Origin: Gammaproteobacteria bacterium
Lineage (GTDB): Bacteria; Pseudomonadota; Gammaproteobacteria; DSM-16500
Length of the DNA: 64,000 nt
NCBI GenBank assembly: GCA_013287025.1
Contig: JABDEN010000003.1
Coordinates: 1 to 64,000, forward strand
Direction: 5' to 3'
The notes below the pieces were generated by a model that ran no database searches, was not told the DNA's origin, and was given only the letters and a program-made list of their open reading frames with translations. The translations under genes and the position numbers were made by a program. Shown here one piece after another: positions 44,528-54,006 of this stretch. The stretch's first letter is position 1; each line of letters begins with the position of its first letter.

Positions 44528-45508
44528 ATGCATATTTTCGTGACGGGTGGTGCTGGCTTTATTGGATCACATATCATTGAATTTCATCTTCAAAAAGGTG
44601 ACACGGTACATGTGGTAGATAATCTTATCACAGGAAATGTCAATAATTTACAGCCTTTCCTTCATAATCCAAATTTTACTTTTCATGAAGCTGATATTTT
44701 AACTTGGCCTGATTTAAAAAAATCACTAGAAAAAGCAGATAGAATTTATCATATGGCCGCAATAGTAGGCATTTCTCACGTATTACAACAACCTTCAAGC
44801 GTGCTTACTACCAATATTAATGGAACGGAACGTCTATTAAATACATTGCATGAAATAAAATCTAAAGCGCATGTGTTAATCGCATCAACCTCTTCCGTCT
44901 ATGGATTTATGCAAAAGTCCTTATTACGTGAAGACGATAATTTAAATATTCACTCACTTTCTCATCCATTATGTAATTATACCCTCAGCAAAATCAGTAT
45001 AGAAGTCATGAGTCTTAACTTTCATCGTTTACATGAAATGCCAATCAGCGTTATTCGTTTATTCGATACGTTAGGGCCAAGGCAAACAGGGTGTTATGGT
45101 ATGGTTGTTCCGCGCTTTATAGAAGAAGCGATTTCGGATAAGCCAATCGTTATATATGGAGATGGTACACAAACACGGTCATTTTGTGATGTCCGCGATG
45201 CCATTATTGCACTGGATTTATTAGCCAATAATCCTAAAAGTATTGGTGAAATTGTGAATGTGGGCAATGATCGGGAAATTTCTATTAATAATCTTGCTTA
45301 CCTCATTAAACGAACCTTACATTCTAATTCAGAAATTAGACATATGCCCCATGAAAAAATTGATGGAAAAAACTTTGAAGACATAAAAAAAATAAGACCA
45401 GATATTACAAAACTTAAAAAATTAACCGGTTTTAATCCACAATGGACACTAGAAAATACCATTCTCGATTTAACAAAAACCGGAAAGAAAAAAGAAAAAG
45501 TACTTTAA
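44528..45508 (+). CDS. NAD-dependent nucleotide-sugar epimerase/dehydratase
   Basis: A 326-residue extended short-chain dehydrogenase. TGGAGFIGSH (residues 6-15) binds NAD, and the catalytic Tyr-x3-Lys is Y151/K155 in YTLSK with the upstream Ser in STSSVYG. The C-terminal part has RQTRSFCDVRD-type and IGEIVNVGNDREISI segments found in UDP-glucose 4-epimerase-like enzymes. The ATG at 44528 follows GGAG. It probably supplies an activated sugar for surface polysaccharide, though no glycosyltransferase is next to it. It overlaps the convergent glycosidase gene by 4 bases. Confidence 0.87.
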   Translation: MHIFVTGGAGFIGSHIIEFHLQKGDTVHVVDNLITGNVNNLQPFLHNPNFTFHEADILTWPDLKKSLEKADRIYHMAAIVGISHVLQQPSSVLTTNINGTERLLNTLHEIKSKAHVLIASTSSVYGFMQKSLLREDDNLNIHSLSHPLCNYTLSKISIEVMSLNFHRLHEMPISVIRLFDTLGPRQTGCYGMVVPRFIEEAISDKPIVIYGDGTQTRSFCDVRDAIIALDLLANNPKSIGEIVNVGNDREISINNLAYLIKRTLHSNSEIRHMPHEKIDGKNFEDIKKIRPDITKLKKLTGFNPQWTLENTILDLTKTGKKKEKVL

Positions 45509-46311
45509 TAAAAAAAGACGAATGTTTTTACATGACGTTGTTCGAAAAAGTAAAAGGGTTCTTTATTAAATCGCACATACATGCCTGTAGATGAGCCTCC
45601 ATCAAGATCGAGTGCCATTTTAATTTTTTTGACACCTAAACTTTCTGGAAAATTTTTTAAAACATTCGCCACTTGAATTAAGGTCGAAGGTGTGGTGACG
45701 ATTGCAAGTATTTGATGATCTATAGTTTCTGCGAGTATGGTTCGACGATTTTTACTAAAAAAAGAATCTAACTTTAATTTTTTATTAACCTGCGGGTAAA
45801 CTTCGGGACTTATCTCGCCCTGATCAATAATCAACGGTCCTGTTTGCATTGCGAAATTAGCATCAAGGCAATTTTCACGATTTTTTTCGAGATAAATCTT
45901 ATTATCACGATTGATTCGAACACAAGTGGTTAATAACTTGCTTCGCGCAATAGAATGGACAAAGGTGCCATTTTCAATAAATAAACCAGCAGGTTGAAAT
46001 GTTTTTGTATAAAAACCACCATTAATTCCAACAATATAACCACCCTGATTTATTATCTCATGCAATTGATTCGATTCTATTTGATTAGACATTGGTTGAC
46101 GGAAAATTTTTGCGTGCATTTTATCATTAAAAATAGTCGCAAAAATATCGATATTATCATCCAGAGAATACTGCACGTGCCGAAAAGATCCGATTTGATT
46201 TGGTAATTCCCTTTCGGTAAATACGTGAAAATTATTTGTCTCGGGTAATGCACTCCCTGCAAATGTAAAAAAAATCATAAAGAAAAATAATTTTTTTAAT
46301 CCACACATCAT
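45505..46311 (-). CDS. Secreted phosphodiester glycosidase family protein (DUF2233/NAGPA-like)
   Basis: A 268-residue exported protein with a signal peptide (cut near residue 23 after GSALP or close by). The family core is clear: GGYIVGINGGFYTKTFQPAGL, then MQTGPLIIDQG, NRRTILAE and ALDLDGGSSTGMYVR with the conserved Asp-Gly-Gly-Ser. The relatives include the lysosomal enzyme that uncovers mannose-6-phosphate and bacterial proteins of uncertain role. Its end overlaps the convergent epimerase gene by 4 bases. Confidence 0.83.
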   Translation of the reverse strand: MMCGLKKLFFFMIFFTFAGSALPETNNFHVFTERELPNQIGSFRHVQYSLDDNIDIFATIFNDKMHAKIFRQPMSNQIESNQLHEIINQGGYIVGINGGFYTKTFQPAGLFIENGTFVHSIARSKLLTTCVRINRDNKIYLEKNRENCLDANFAMQTGPLIIDQGEISPEVYPQVNKKLKLDSFFSKNRRTILAETIDHQILAIVTTPSTLIQVANVLKNFPESLGVKKIKMALDLDGGSSTGMYVRFNKEPFYFFEQRHVKTFVFFY

Positions 46312-46401
46312 CCTTTAATTCACTTGTGGTTACGAAAAATTCATCTTATCATAGATTAATATTGAATACATTATAGGATTAGGATACAAGGAGGATAATT
46401 G

Positions 46402-47400
46402 ATGTTTAGTTATTTTTACAGCTATTCCACCCCTGATTTTAAACAACCCATTTCTAAAAAAAATGGAATGGAAAAAATTAAAATTAGCAAAAATCATCCT
46501 TGTGAGATTATTACTATCGCAGAATTAACCGCGCAAAATCTCAAACTTGGATTTGCTTACGTACGAATGGATCAACAGCTTTTATATTTTAACAGTAAAA
46601 ATAATACCTCGACGCATATTGAATTAGAAGATGAACAATTACAATTATTTGATAAAGAATTTAAACCAAGCACTACGCCACGAAAATTAACACTTGATGA
46701 ATTAAAGAAAATCACGAACTTAACTGGTCATACGCAAGATTCACTTTATATAGAATTACTATATTCTGGATATTATGTCGATCCCAATAAAAATAGCGAA
46801 TTCACAAAACTATTAGACCGTTTACCATTTCATATCGAATATCATGAGGTTCCAGCAAAATATTCTTGGAATTTTTTTTATGGAGCGCAACCTGACATTA
46901 CTGTAGGAATCACCATTCCTTTTACGGATGTTCAAAAAGAAAATGATGCATTCATTGAACTGAAGGGTTTTGTCCAGAAATGGCAACCACAATGGTTTCC
47001 GATACTTCAAGATCGAATAAATGAAATTATTGAAGAAAAATACGCTTATCAATTTAAGGATGAAAAACAAATACCCGTGCTTTTTACAAAACAAACTAAA
47101 GAAAATATTTTAGTTGCATTTCTCTATAAAGGCAAAGGTATGACAGTTGAAAAAACTCAAAAAATCGATGAATTAACAAAAAAACTCGAATTTAATACTG
47201 AACAATATTGCTTACCACACGGAGGTCTTGCGCTTGAAGTTCAAATTCCTATTGTTGATATTCAGAATGAATCAAGCAAATACACGCAATTAAAAACTTT
47301 TGTTTTGTTACATGATGAGACTGCGTTGGATAGCATTTTAGCTTATGAAAATAATTGGAGAAAAGGAGATCCAATTCTTAGCGCATCACTCATTTTATAA
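46402..47400 (+). CDS. Hypothetical protein with internal repeated motif
   Basis: A 332-residue soluble protein that I cannot assign. The ATG at 46402 follows a strong AAGGAGG; a TTG directly before it is also in frame. A motif of about 25 residues occurs twice, near residues 170-195 (VGITIPFTDVQKENDAF) and 291-315 (LEVQIPIVDIQNESSKY). Aromatic-rich stretches surround it, so the protein may be a duplicated small domain. There is no signal peptide or membrane helix. Confidence 0.55.
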   Translation: MFSYFYSYSTPDFKQPISKKNGMEKIKISKNHPCEIITIAELTAQNLKLGFAYVRMDQQLLYFNSKNNTSTHIELEDEQLQLFDKEFKPSTTPRKLTLDELKKITNLTGHTQDSLYIELLYSGYYVDPNKNSEFTKLLDRLPFHIEYHEVPAKYSWNFFYGAQPDITVGITIPFTDVQKENDAFIELKGFVQKWQPQWFPILQDRINEIIEEKYAYQFKDEKQIPVLFTKQTKENILVAFLYKGKGMTVEKTQKIDELTKKLEFNTEQYCLPHGGLALEVQIPIVDIQNESSKYTQLKTFVLLHDETALDSILAYENNWRKGDPILSASLIL

Positions 47401-47485
47401 TCACACAAACGCTCTTTTTCTCATTTATCATTCATGATATATTGCGACACACATTAGAAGCTGTTGCGAAATTGAGAAAAGCTCA

Positions 47486-47518
47486 TGTCATGCCAGCTAA
47501 AAACATGCTGGCATGACA
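47486..47518. repeat. Short inverted-repeat element, family R1
   Basis: A 33-base compact copy with the R1 ends TGTCATGCCAG and CTGGCATGACA. Weak outer arms (TTGCGAAA/TTTCGCGA) flank it. It lies upstream of the tyrosine operon. Confidence 0.75.
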
Positions 47519-47566
47519 GATTTCTTGTTTCGCGACATCAACACATTAAACTCGCGGAGATAACAA

Positions 47567-48616
47567 ATGTCACATTACAATCCTGCAGGTACCGATGGAT
47601 TTGCTTTTTTAGAATTTACCACCAAAGATTTCTCTACGTTAGACGCACAATTTAAATCCTTAGGATTTGTTCCTATCACCAAACATCGATCAGCTGACAT
47701 TATTATTTATCAACAAAATGACATCCGATTTATTATTAATACAACTAAAAATACGATAGCGCATCAATTTGCTGAAGCGCACGGGGCTTCCACTTGCGCT
47801 ATGGGTTTTCGCGTTAAAGATGCTAAAAAGGCATACGAACACGCGCTCGCGAATAATGCAAAACCCTACCTCGATGAAAATTTTTACGGCATTCCAGCCA
47901 TTTTAGGCGTAGGTGGCAGTCTCATTTATTTTGTCGATTACGAAAATGACATACCTAATTATGGCAATCAATTCAATGAATTGACAAAGGAATCGCTTAA
48001 CAACACCGTTGGCTTGACCTATATTGACCATGTCACGCATAATTTATATCGTGGAAATATGGATAATTGGGCAAATTTTTATGAAGGAATTTTTAATTTT
48101 CGTGAAATTCGTTATTTTGATATTGAAGGTAAATTAACAGGTTTAAAAAGTCGCGCGCTCACAAGCCCTTGCGGTAAAATTCGAATTCCTCTTAATGAAT
48201 CTTCTGATGATAAATCTCAAATTGAAGAGTTTTTACATTTATTTAATGGCGAAGGAATTCAACATATCGCCCTCGGCACGGATAATATTTATCAAACTGT
48301 CGATGTATTACGCACGAATGATTTACAGTTTTTAGATACACCTGATACTTATTATGATTTGATTGATAAACGTTTACCAGATCATGGTGAACCTATGGAC
48401 GAATTAAAAAGAAATCGAATTTTGATTGACGGCAATACTTATTCTGAAAAGGCTTTATTATTACAAATTTTCACACAAAATATGTTAGGACCCGTCTTTT
48501 TCGAAATCATTCAACGAAAAGGCGATGAAGGATTCGGCGAAGGAAACTTTAAAGCACTATTCGAATCCATAGAGCTTGATCAAATAAAACGAGGCGTATT
48601 AGAGGGTAACACATGA
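47567..48616 (+). CDS. hpd: 4-hydroxyphenylpyruvate dioxygenase
   Basis: Converts 4-hydroxyphenylpyruvate to homogentisate, the second step of tyrosine breakdown. The 349-residue, two-barrel Fe(II) enzyme keeps its metal ligands H155 (YIDHVTHNL), H233 (GIQHIAL) and E313 (PVFFEIIQRKG), plus the closing GFGEGNFKALFES. It is the first gene of a six-gene catabolic operon. Its stop overlaps the next ATG (ATGA). In some related bacteria homogentisate also oxidises to a melanin-like pigment. Confidence 0.96.
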   Translation: MSHYNPAGTDGFAFLEFTTKDFSTLDAQFKSLGFVPITKHRSADIIIYQQNDIRFIINTTKNTIAHQFAEAHGASTCAMGFRVKDAKKAYEHALANNAKPYLDENFYGIPAILGVGGSLIYFVDYENDIPNYGNQFNELTKESLNNTVGLTYIDHVTHNLYRGNMDNWANFYEGIFNFREIRYFDIEGKLTGLKSRALTSPCGKIRIPLNESSDDKSQIEEFLHLFNGEGIQHIALGTDNIYQTVDVLRTNDLQFLDTPDTYYDLIDKRLPDHGEPMDELKRNRILIDGNTYSEKALLLQIFTQNMLGPVFFEIIQRKGDEGFGEGNFKALFESIELDQIKRGVLEGNT

Positions 48617-49596
48617 AATTAGGATCATTAAAAAATAACTCACGCGATGGACAACTTATTGTTGTCAATCGTGACTTGACGAAAGCAGTAACAGTTCCAC
48701 ATATCGCGGATACTTTACAAAATGCAATTGAAAATTGGGAAGTTAGCGCCGCCAAATTAAAAGAGTGTTACGAAGCGCTCAATCAAGATGCAGTCGCTGA
48801 TGCTTTTCCTTTGCGAATGGAATCATTAAATTCACCGTTACCTCGTGCTTATCAATGGGCCGATGGATCCGCCTATGTTAATCACGTTGAACTCGTGCGA
48901 AAAGCAAGAGGCGCGGAATTACCTAAAGATTTTTGGACAGACCCTCTCATGTATCAAGGTGGGTCGGATACTTTTTTAGGTCCTCACGAAAATATTCCGT
49001 TGGCAAATATTGAATGGGGATTAGACTTTGAAGCTGAAATTGCGGTGATTACACGAGATATCGCGATGGGATCTACCGAATCACAAACAAAAAATAGTAT
49101 TTGTTTACTGATGTTAGTTAACGACGTTTCACTTCGTAATTTAATTCCCGGAGAACTTAATAAAGGTTTTGGTTTTTTTCAAAGTAAACCTTCAACCGCA
49201 TTTTCCCCTGTCGCTGTCACGCCAGATGAATTAGGAGATGCTTGGGATGGACGAAAAGTTCATTTACCTTTAGTCACACATTTAAATGAAAATTTATTTG
49301 GTCAGCCGAATGCAGGAATAGACATGACATTTGATTTTCCGCAATTAATTGCACATGCTGCTAAAACAAGACATTTAGGTGCAGGCACGATCATTGGTTC
49401 AGGTACTGTTTCTAATCTCGACCGCAGCCTAGGTTCTTCTTGTATTGCAGAAAAAAGAATGCTTGAAATCATTGAAAGCGGAAATCCCAAAACACCTTTC
49501 TTACAATTTGGTGATAGCGTTCGCATCGAGATGTTTAATAAGGCAAAGGCCAGCATTTTCGGCGCGATTCATCAAAAGGTTATTAAATATGATTGA
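48613..49596 (+). CDS. fahA: Fumarylacetoacetate hydrolase
   Basis: Splits fumarylacetoacetate into fumarate and acetoacetate, the last step of the pathway. The 327-residue protein has the metal-binding acidic pattern (GLDFEAEIAVITRD), NDVSLRNLIP, FGFFQSKPSTAFSPVAVT and the closing GTIIGSGTVSN. It is coupled to hpd by a 4-base overlap and overlaps maiA by 8 bases, so these three are tightly co-translated. Confidence 0.93.
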   Translation: MKLGSLKNNSRDGQLIVVNRDLTKAVTVPHIADTLQNAIENWEVSAAKLKECYEALNQDAVADAFPLRMESLNSPLPRAYQWADGSAYVNHVELVRKARGAELPKDFWTDPLMYQGGSDTFLGPHENIPLANIEWGLDFEAEIAVITRDIAMGSTESQTKNSICLLMLVNDVSLRNLIPGELNKGFGFFQSKPSTAFSPVAVTPDELGDAWDGRKVHLPLVTHLNENLFGQPNAGIDMTFDFPQLIAHAAKTRHLGAGTIIGSGTVSNLDRSLGSSCIAEKRMLEIIESGNPKTPFLQFGDSVRIEMFNKAKASIFGAIHQKVIKYD

Positions 49597-50233
49597 GCTT
49601 TATGATTACCATCGATCTTCTGCGAGTTTTCGTGTTCGCATTGCATTACATTTAAAAAATATTGAATATACGAAAAAAGAAATTCATTTAGTTAACAATG
49701 GTGGCGAGCAATTATCACCAGAATATGAAAAAATAAATTCGCAGAAATTAGTTCCGACTCTAAAAGATAATGAAAAAATCATTTCGCAATCACTCGCCAT
49801 TATTGAATATCTTGATGAAACATATGGCACTCCCATACTTTTACCGAAAGACCCTTACGAAAAAGCTAAGGTGAAAGCATTCGCACTGCATATTGGGGCA
49901 GATATACATCCATTAAATAATTTAAGGGTCATCAATTATTTATTAAATGATTTAAAAATTTCGAAAGAACAAAAAAGTGCATGGTATCAACATTGGATTC
50001 ATAAGGGATTTTCCGCTCTCGAAAATGAACTCAAAAAATCGTCATCTTACGATTATTGTTTTGGTAATACTCCATCGCTTGCGGATATTTATCTTGTACC
50101 ACAAATGTATAATGCAAAACGTTTTAACTGTGATCTTTCAGATTTTCCACGATTAATTAATATTGATGCACATTGCCAACAAAATCCAAGCTTTCAAAAA
50201 GCGTGGCCAAATGAACCACCTGTATCATCATGA
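49589..50233 (+). CDS. maiA: Maleylacetoacetate isomerase
   Basis: Glutathione-dependent isomerase of the zeta GST class that turns maleylacetoacetate into fumarylacetoacetate. It is 214 residues long; the ATG at 49589 overlaps the end of fahA by 8 bases. The thioredoxin-like N-domain carries SSASFRVRIALHLK (the GSH site; bacterial members often have Ala where the mammalian enzyme has Cys), then QKLVPTL and SLAIIEYLDETY. The helical C-domain has the SLADIYLVPQMYNAKRF segment typical of the family. Confidence 0.93.
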   Translation: MIELYDYHRSSASFRVRIALHLKNIEYTKKEIHLVNNGGEQLSPEYEKINSQKLVPTLKDNEKIISQSLAIIEYLDETYGTPILLPKDPYEKAKVKAFALHIGADIHPLNNLRVINYLLNDLKISKEQKSAWYQHWIHKGFSALENELKKSSSYDYCFGNTPSLADIYLVPQMYNAKRFNCDLSDFPRLINIDAHCQQNPSFQKAWPNEPPVSS

Positions 50234-50253
50234 GAAATTATTGAGAAATTATA

Positions 50254-51351
50254 ATGAATTACGATTATCGAACGCTTGCAAATCTCTACATTCGTGAATT
50301 AACTCCTTATCAACCTGGAAAACCGATTGAAGAATTAGAACGCGAGCTAGGAATTTCGAATAGCATTAAACTTGCAAGCAATGAAAATGTATTGGGGCCA
50401 AGCCCTAAAGCCATAAAAGCGGCAGGCGATGCATTATTAAAATCGCATTATTATCCTGATGGCGGCTGTTTTTTGCTTAAAACTGCATTGGGAGATTTTT
50501 TAAAAATTAATCCTAAACAGATTACCGTGGGTAATGGTTCTGAAAATATTTTAGAACTTATTATTAAATCTTATTTGAGTCATCATGATGAAGCTATCAT
50601 TTCTCAATATGCTTTCTTAACTATTCCACTTTTGATTAAAAGTTATGGCGGCAAAATCGTCGAAGTTCCCGCCTTGAATTATGGCCATCATATTCAAGAG
50701 ATGATAAAGGCAGTCACTGAAAAAACGCGTTTAATTTTTATTGTCAATCCAAATAATCCAACAGGCACTTTTACAACTAGCTCCGATTTAACGTTGTTAT
50801 TAGAATCTATTCCCAGCAATATTATTGTTGTGATCGATGAAGCTTATCATGAATATATTCATGCGCCTGATTATCCAAAAACATTATCGCTTCTCAACAA
50901 ATATCCCAATGTAATTGTGACCCGCACATTTTCTAAAGTATATGGTTTAGCCGCATTACGTTTAGGCTATGCTATTTCACATCTGGAAATTGCTGATATT
51001 TTAAATCGCGCACGTTTGCCTTTTAATGTGAATTCGATTGCTGCAATTGCGGCACATAGTGCTTTAGAGGATCACGAACACATCACACGCACTATCCAAA
51101 TGAATAACGAAGGTATGTCACAATTGACGACGGCATTCCAAAAAATTTCCCTGGAATATATTCCATCGTTAGGAAATTTTATTACAATTAATATGAAACA
51201 ACCTACCGGAGATTTATATCAACAATTATTGCTTAAAGGTGTTATTGTGCGTCCATTGAATCCTTATGGTATGCCCACACATTTACGCGTGACGGTTGGC
51301 ACATACGAACAAAATGAAAGGTTTTTAAGAACACTCTCATCTCTACTTTGA
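50254..51351 (+). CDS. Class I/II aminotransferase, HisC family (probable aromatic aminotransferase)
   Basis: A 365-residue PLP enzyme of the histidinol-phosphate aminotransferase family. SNENVLGPSP near the start, NPNNPTGTF, DEAYHEY and the PLP lysine K228 in TRTFSKVYGLAALRLGYA are complete. HisC-like enzymes also accept tyrosine and phenylalanine. Placed inside a complete tyrosine operon that has no other aminotransferase, it most likely does the first step, tyrosine to 4-hydroxyphenylpyruvate. No other his gene is seen in the window. Confidence 0.88.
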   Translation: MNYDYRTLANLYIRELTPYQPGKPIEELERELGISNSIKLASNENVLGPSPKAIKAAGDALLKSHYYPDGGCFLLKTALGDFLKINPKQITVGNGSENILELIIKSYLSHHDEAIISQYAFLTIPLLIKSYGGKIVEVPALNYGHHIQEMIKAVTEKTRLIFIVNPNNPTGTFTTSSDLTLLLESIPSNIIVVIDEAYHEYIHAPDYPKTLSLLNKYPNVIVTRTFSKVYGLAALRLGYAISHLEIADILNRARLPFNVNSIAAIAAHSALEDHEHITRTIQMNNEGMSQLTTAFQKISLEYIPSLGNFITINMKQPTGDLYQQLLLKGVIVRPLNPYGMPTHLRVTVGTYEQNERFLRTLSSLL

Positions 51352-51361
51352 GGATTTCAAT

Positions 51362-52648
51362 ATGCAAGACGAGCTTAACTACTTACATGGATTTGGCAAT
51401 CATTTCCAAACAGAAAGCATGGCAGGCATTTTTGTCGATAACAGAAATTCCCCACAAAAAGTACCATTTGGACTATATGCCGAACAATTAAGCGGTAGCG
51501 CATTTACCATGCCGCGTGCGATGAATTTACATAGTTGGTTATATCGCATTCGTCCTTCCGTCTTGCATAGTGATTTTAAACTATATTCGCAAAATAATTT
51601 CTTAACTCCTCCTTTCACATATCCAACCCCGCCAACACAAATGCGTTGGAATCCGATGCCTTATCCCAAAGAACGTAAAGATTTCATTGAAGGTATTCTC
51701 ACTTTAGCTGGAAATGGGAGCGCGGCTTTATTATCAGGCGCTGCCATTCATTTGTATGCATTGAATGCATCGATGGAAGATCGATATTTTTATAATGCTG
51801 ATGGGGATTTTTTAATTGTACCCCAAGAAGGAAAATTACGTTTTAAAACAGAATTTGGAATATTGGATGTTAAACCAGGTGAAATCATTGTCATTCCGAG
51901 AGGTATTAAATTTCAAGTCATTTTAAAAAGTGATAAAGCGCGTGGTTATATTTGTGAAAATTTCGGTTTACCATTTCGTTTACCTGAATTAGGTGTGATA
52001 GGCGCGAATGGCCTTGCAAATCCTCGAGATTTTCAAACACCGAAAGCGGCCTACGAAGAATTAACTGGTACTTATGAACTAATGACTAAATTTCAGGGAA
52101 ATCTCTGGACTGCTACACTTTCTCATTCGCCATTAGATGTCGTCGCGTGGCGTGGCAATTATGTCCCTTACAAATATGATTTAACAAAATTTAATACGAT
52201 AAATACCGTTAGTTTCGATCATCCAGATCCTTCGATATTTACTGTACTTACTTCTCCTTCCAAAATAACGGGGACTGCCAATGTAGATTTTGTGATTTTT
52301 CCTCCACGCTGGATGGTTGCCGACAAAACTTTTCGTCCGCCATATTATCATCGAAATATCATGAACGAATATATGGGTTTAATTTACGGTATTTATGATG
52401 CAAAGGAAACTGGGTTTCTGCCAGGCGGTAGTAGTTTACATAATTGTATGTCAGCACATGGGCCTGATGCAGATGCTTTCCATAAAGCAACGAGCACTGA
52501 ACTTAAACCGGAATATTATTGCGATACCCTCGCATTTATGTTTGAATCAGAACAAGTATGGCTTGTCACTGAAAATGCGAAAAATTTTCGTCAAGAAAAC
52601 TATTTAGACTGTTGGCAAGGCTTGAAATCAAACTTTCAAAAAGGTTAA
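51362..52648 (+). CDS. hmgA: Homogentisate 1,2-dioxygenase
   Basis: Opens the homogentisate ring to maleylacetoacetate. The 428-residue cupin enzyme has LNYLHGFGNHFQTES at the start and the iron site H330 and E336 in YYHRNIMNEYMGL plus H360 in GGSSLHNCMSAHGPD. All match the family. GAGGA precedes the ATG, 10 bases after the aminotransferase stop. It completes the pathway together with hpd, maiA and fahA. Confidence 0.96.
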   Translation: MQDELNYLHGFGNHFQTESMAGIFVDNRNSPQKVPFGLYAEQLSGSAFTMPRAMNLHSWLYRIRPSVLHSDFKLYSQNNFLTPPFTYPTPPTQMRWNPMPYPKERKDFIEGILTLAGNGSAALLSGAAIHLYALNASMEDRYFYNADGDFLIVPQEGKLRFKTEFGILDVKPGEIIVIPRGIKFQVILKSDKARGYICENFGLPFRLPELGVIGANGLANPRDFQTPKAAYEELTGTYELMTKFQGNLWTATLSHSPLDVVAWRGNYVPYKYDLTKFNTINTVSFDHPDPSIFTVLTSPSKITGTANVDFVIFPPRWMVADKTFRPPYYHRNIMNEYMGLIYGIYDAKETGFLPGGSSLHNCMSAHGPDADAFHKATSTELKPEYYCDTLAFMFESEQVWLVTENAKNFRQENYLDCWQGLKSNFQKG

Positions 52649-52651
52649 CAC

Positions 52652-53848
52652 ATGAAAACAAAAATGCTCGGCGGGATTCTGCTGATCGCAGGTACCTGCA
52701 TTGGTGGAGGTATGTTGGGATTACCGATTGCAACTGCTAAAGGTGGCATTATTCATGCAAGTATATTATTTATTGTTTGTTGGATTTTAATGACTTTCAC
52801 CGCGCTTTTAACGCTTGAAGTTAATCTATGTTTTCCTAAACATAGCAATGTCATTTCCATGGCAAAAGCAACTTTAGGAAAACCAGGTGCGTTCGTATGC
52901 TGGACCATCTATTTATTATTTTTATATGCCTTGGTATCCGCCTATATTGCGGGAGGCCAAGACGTTTTACATGGATTGTTAAATATTGCAGGTTTTTCTA
53001 TTCCTCTTTGGGTCTCAGGCATTATTTTTGTTTTTCTATTCGGATCTATCGTGATGGCTGGCATTAAACACGTAGATATTTTTAATCGATTATTAATGAT
53101 TTTCAAACTCGGTTCTGTTTTTATTCTCATGCTACTAATTACAGAACACATTGATATTGCAAATTATGATACTGGATCTGCTACCTATATTCTTCCCGCC
53201 CTCACGGTTGCGATTACTTCTTTTGGATTTTCGATTATTGTTCCAAGTCTCAGAAATTATTTTCAGGATGATATCAAAAAATTACGCACCGCCATTATCA
53301 TCGGATCTTTTTTACCTTTATTGTGTTATATCGCTTGGGACGCCGTTATTTTTGGTTTAGTTCCATTGAGTGGAGATTTCGGTCTCGAACGATTAGTCAC
53401 TGCAAACCAGCCTGTCACAGAGTTATTAGCTTCCATCAACCATTATGTACCCACTGAAAAAATTGTTATTTTATCACGTGCATTTACTTCCATTTGTGTA
53501 TTGACGGCTTTTGCCTGTGTTTCCTTAGGTTTATCCGATTATCTTGCGGATGGGTTCAAAATTTCTAAAGAAAATAACGGGAAATTGCTCATTACCATTG
53601 CAACATTTTTACCGCCATTGTTAATAGTGATATTTTATCCGAAGGCTTTTATTTTGTTATTGAGCTTTGCGGGATTATGCTGCGTCATTTTACAGGCATT
53701 AATGCCAGCGATGATGGCTTGGCATTGTCGTTATATAAAAAATATGGAGATGTCCTATCAAGTCATGGGAGGCAAATTTACCCTCATTTTAGCAATTGCG
53801 ACATCACTTATTGTGATTGCAATTTCGGGCTATCAGTTAATTAGCTAA
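52652..53848 (+). CDS. tyrP: Tyrosine/aromatic amino acid permease (HAAAP family)
   Basis: A 398-residue inner-membrane transporter with about 11 hydrophobic helices. The N-terminal GGILLIAGTCIGGGMLGLP motif (helix 1) and the overall layout match TyrP/Mtr-type H+ symporters. It begins 3 bases after hmgA, so the operon carries its own substrate importer. Specificity for tyrosine is inferred from this context. A bidirectional terminator follows directly. Confidence 0.88.
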   Translation: MKTKMLGGILLIAGTCIGGGMLGLPIATAKGGIIHASILFIVCWILMTFTALLTLEVNLCFPKHSNVISMAKATLGKPGAFVCWTIYLLFLYALVSAYIAGGQDVLHGLLNIAGFSIPLWVSGIIFVFLFGSIVMAGIKHVDIFNRLLMIFKLGSVFILMLLITEHIDIANYDTGSATYILPALTVAITSFGFSIIVPSLRNYFQDDIKKLRTAIIIGSFLPLLCYIAWDAVIFGLVPLSGDFGLERLVTANQPVTELLASINHYVPTEKIVILSRAFTSICVLTAFACVSLGLSDYLADGFKISKENNGKLLITIATFLPPLLIVIFYPKAFILLLSFAGLCCVILQALMPAMMAWHCRYIKNMEMSYQVMGGKFTLILAIATSLIVIAISGYQLIS

Positions 53849-53853
53849 TAAAA

Positions 53854-53878
53854 AAAAGCCGCAGGTGATGCGGCTTTT
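53854..53878. terminator. Bidirectional intrinsic terminator
   Basis: AAAAGCCGCA and TGCGGCTTTT form a 10-base stem with a GGTGA loop, with A- and T-runs on both sides. It ends the tyrosine operon and the convergent small basic-protein gene. Confidence 0.88.
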
Positions 53879-53892
53879 AATAAAAGAATATC

Positions 53893-54006
53893 TTACTTTC
53901 TGGATTTACTTTTGCGGGATTTCTTCTTCATAACTTTTTTAGCGGCTTTACGTTTTGGTGACTTCTTCGTAACTTTTTTCGCAGATTTTCTCTTCTTGGC
54001 TGGCAT
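53893..54006 (-). CDS. Histone-like Lys/Arg/Ala-rich small protein
   Basis: A 37-residue protein with more than half of its residues Lys or Arg and several SP/AAK motifs (MPAKKRKSAKKV, SPKRKAAKKV, KSRKSKSRK). It has no acidic residues and no aromatic residues. It resembles histone H1 tails and the small chromatin-like proteins of Chlamydia, Coxiella and Legionella, which compact DNA in resting or infectious forms. AAGGGA lies 8 bases before the ATG. The convergent terminator follows the stop. Its short, simple composition makes exact homology uncertain. Confidence 0.75.
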   Translation of the reverse strand: MPAKKRKSAKKVTKKSPKRKAAKKVMKKKSRKSKSRK

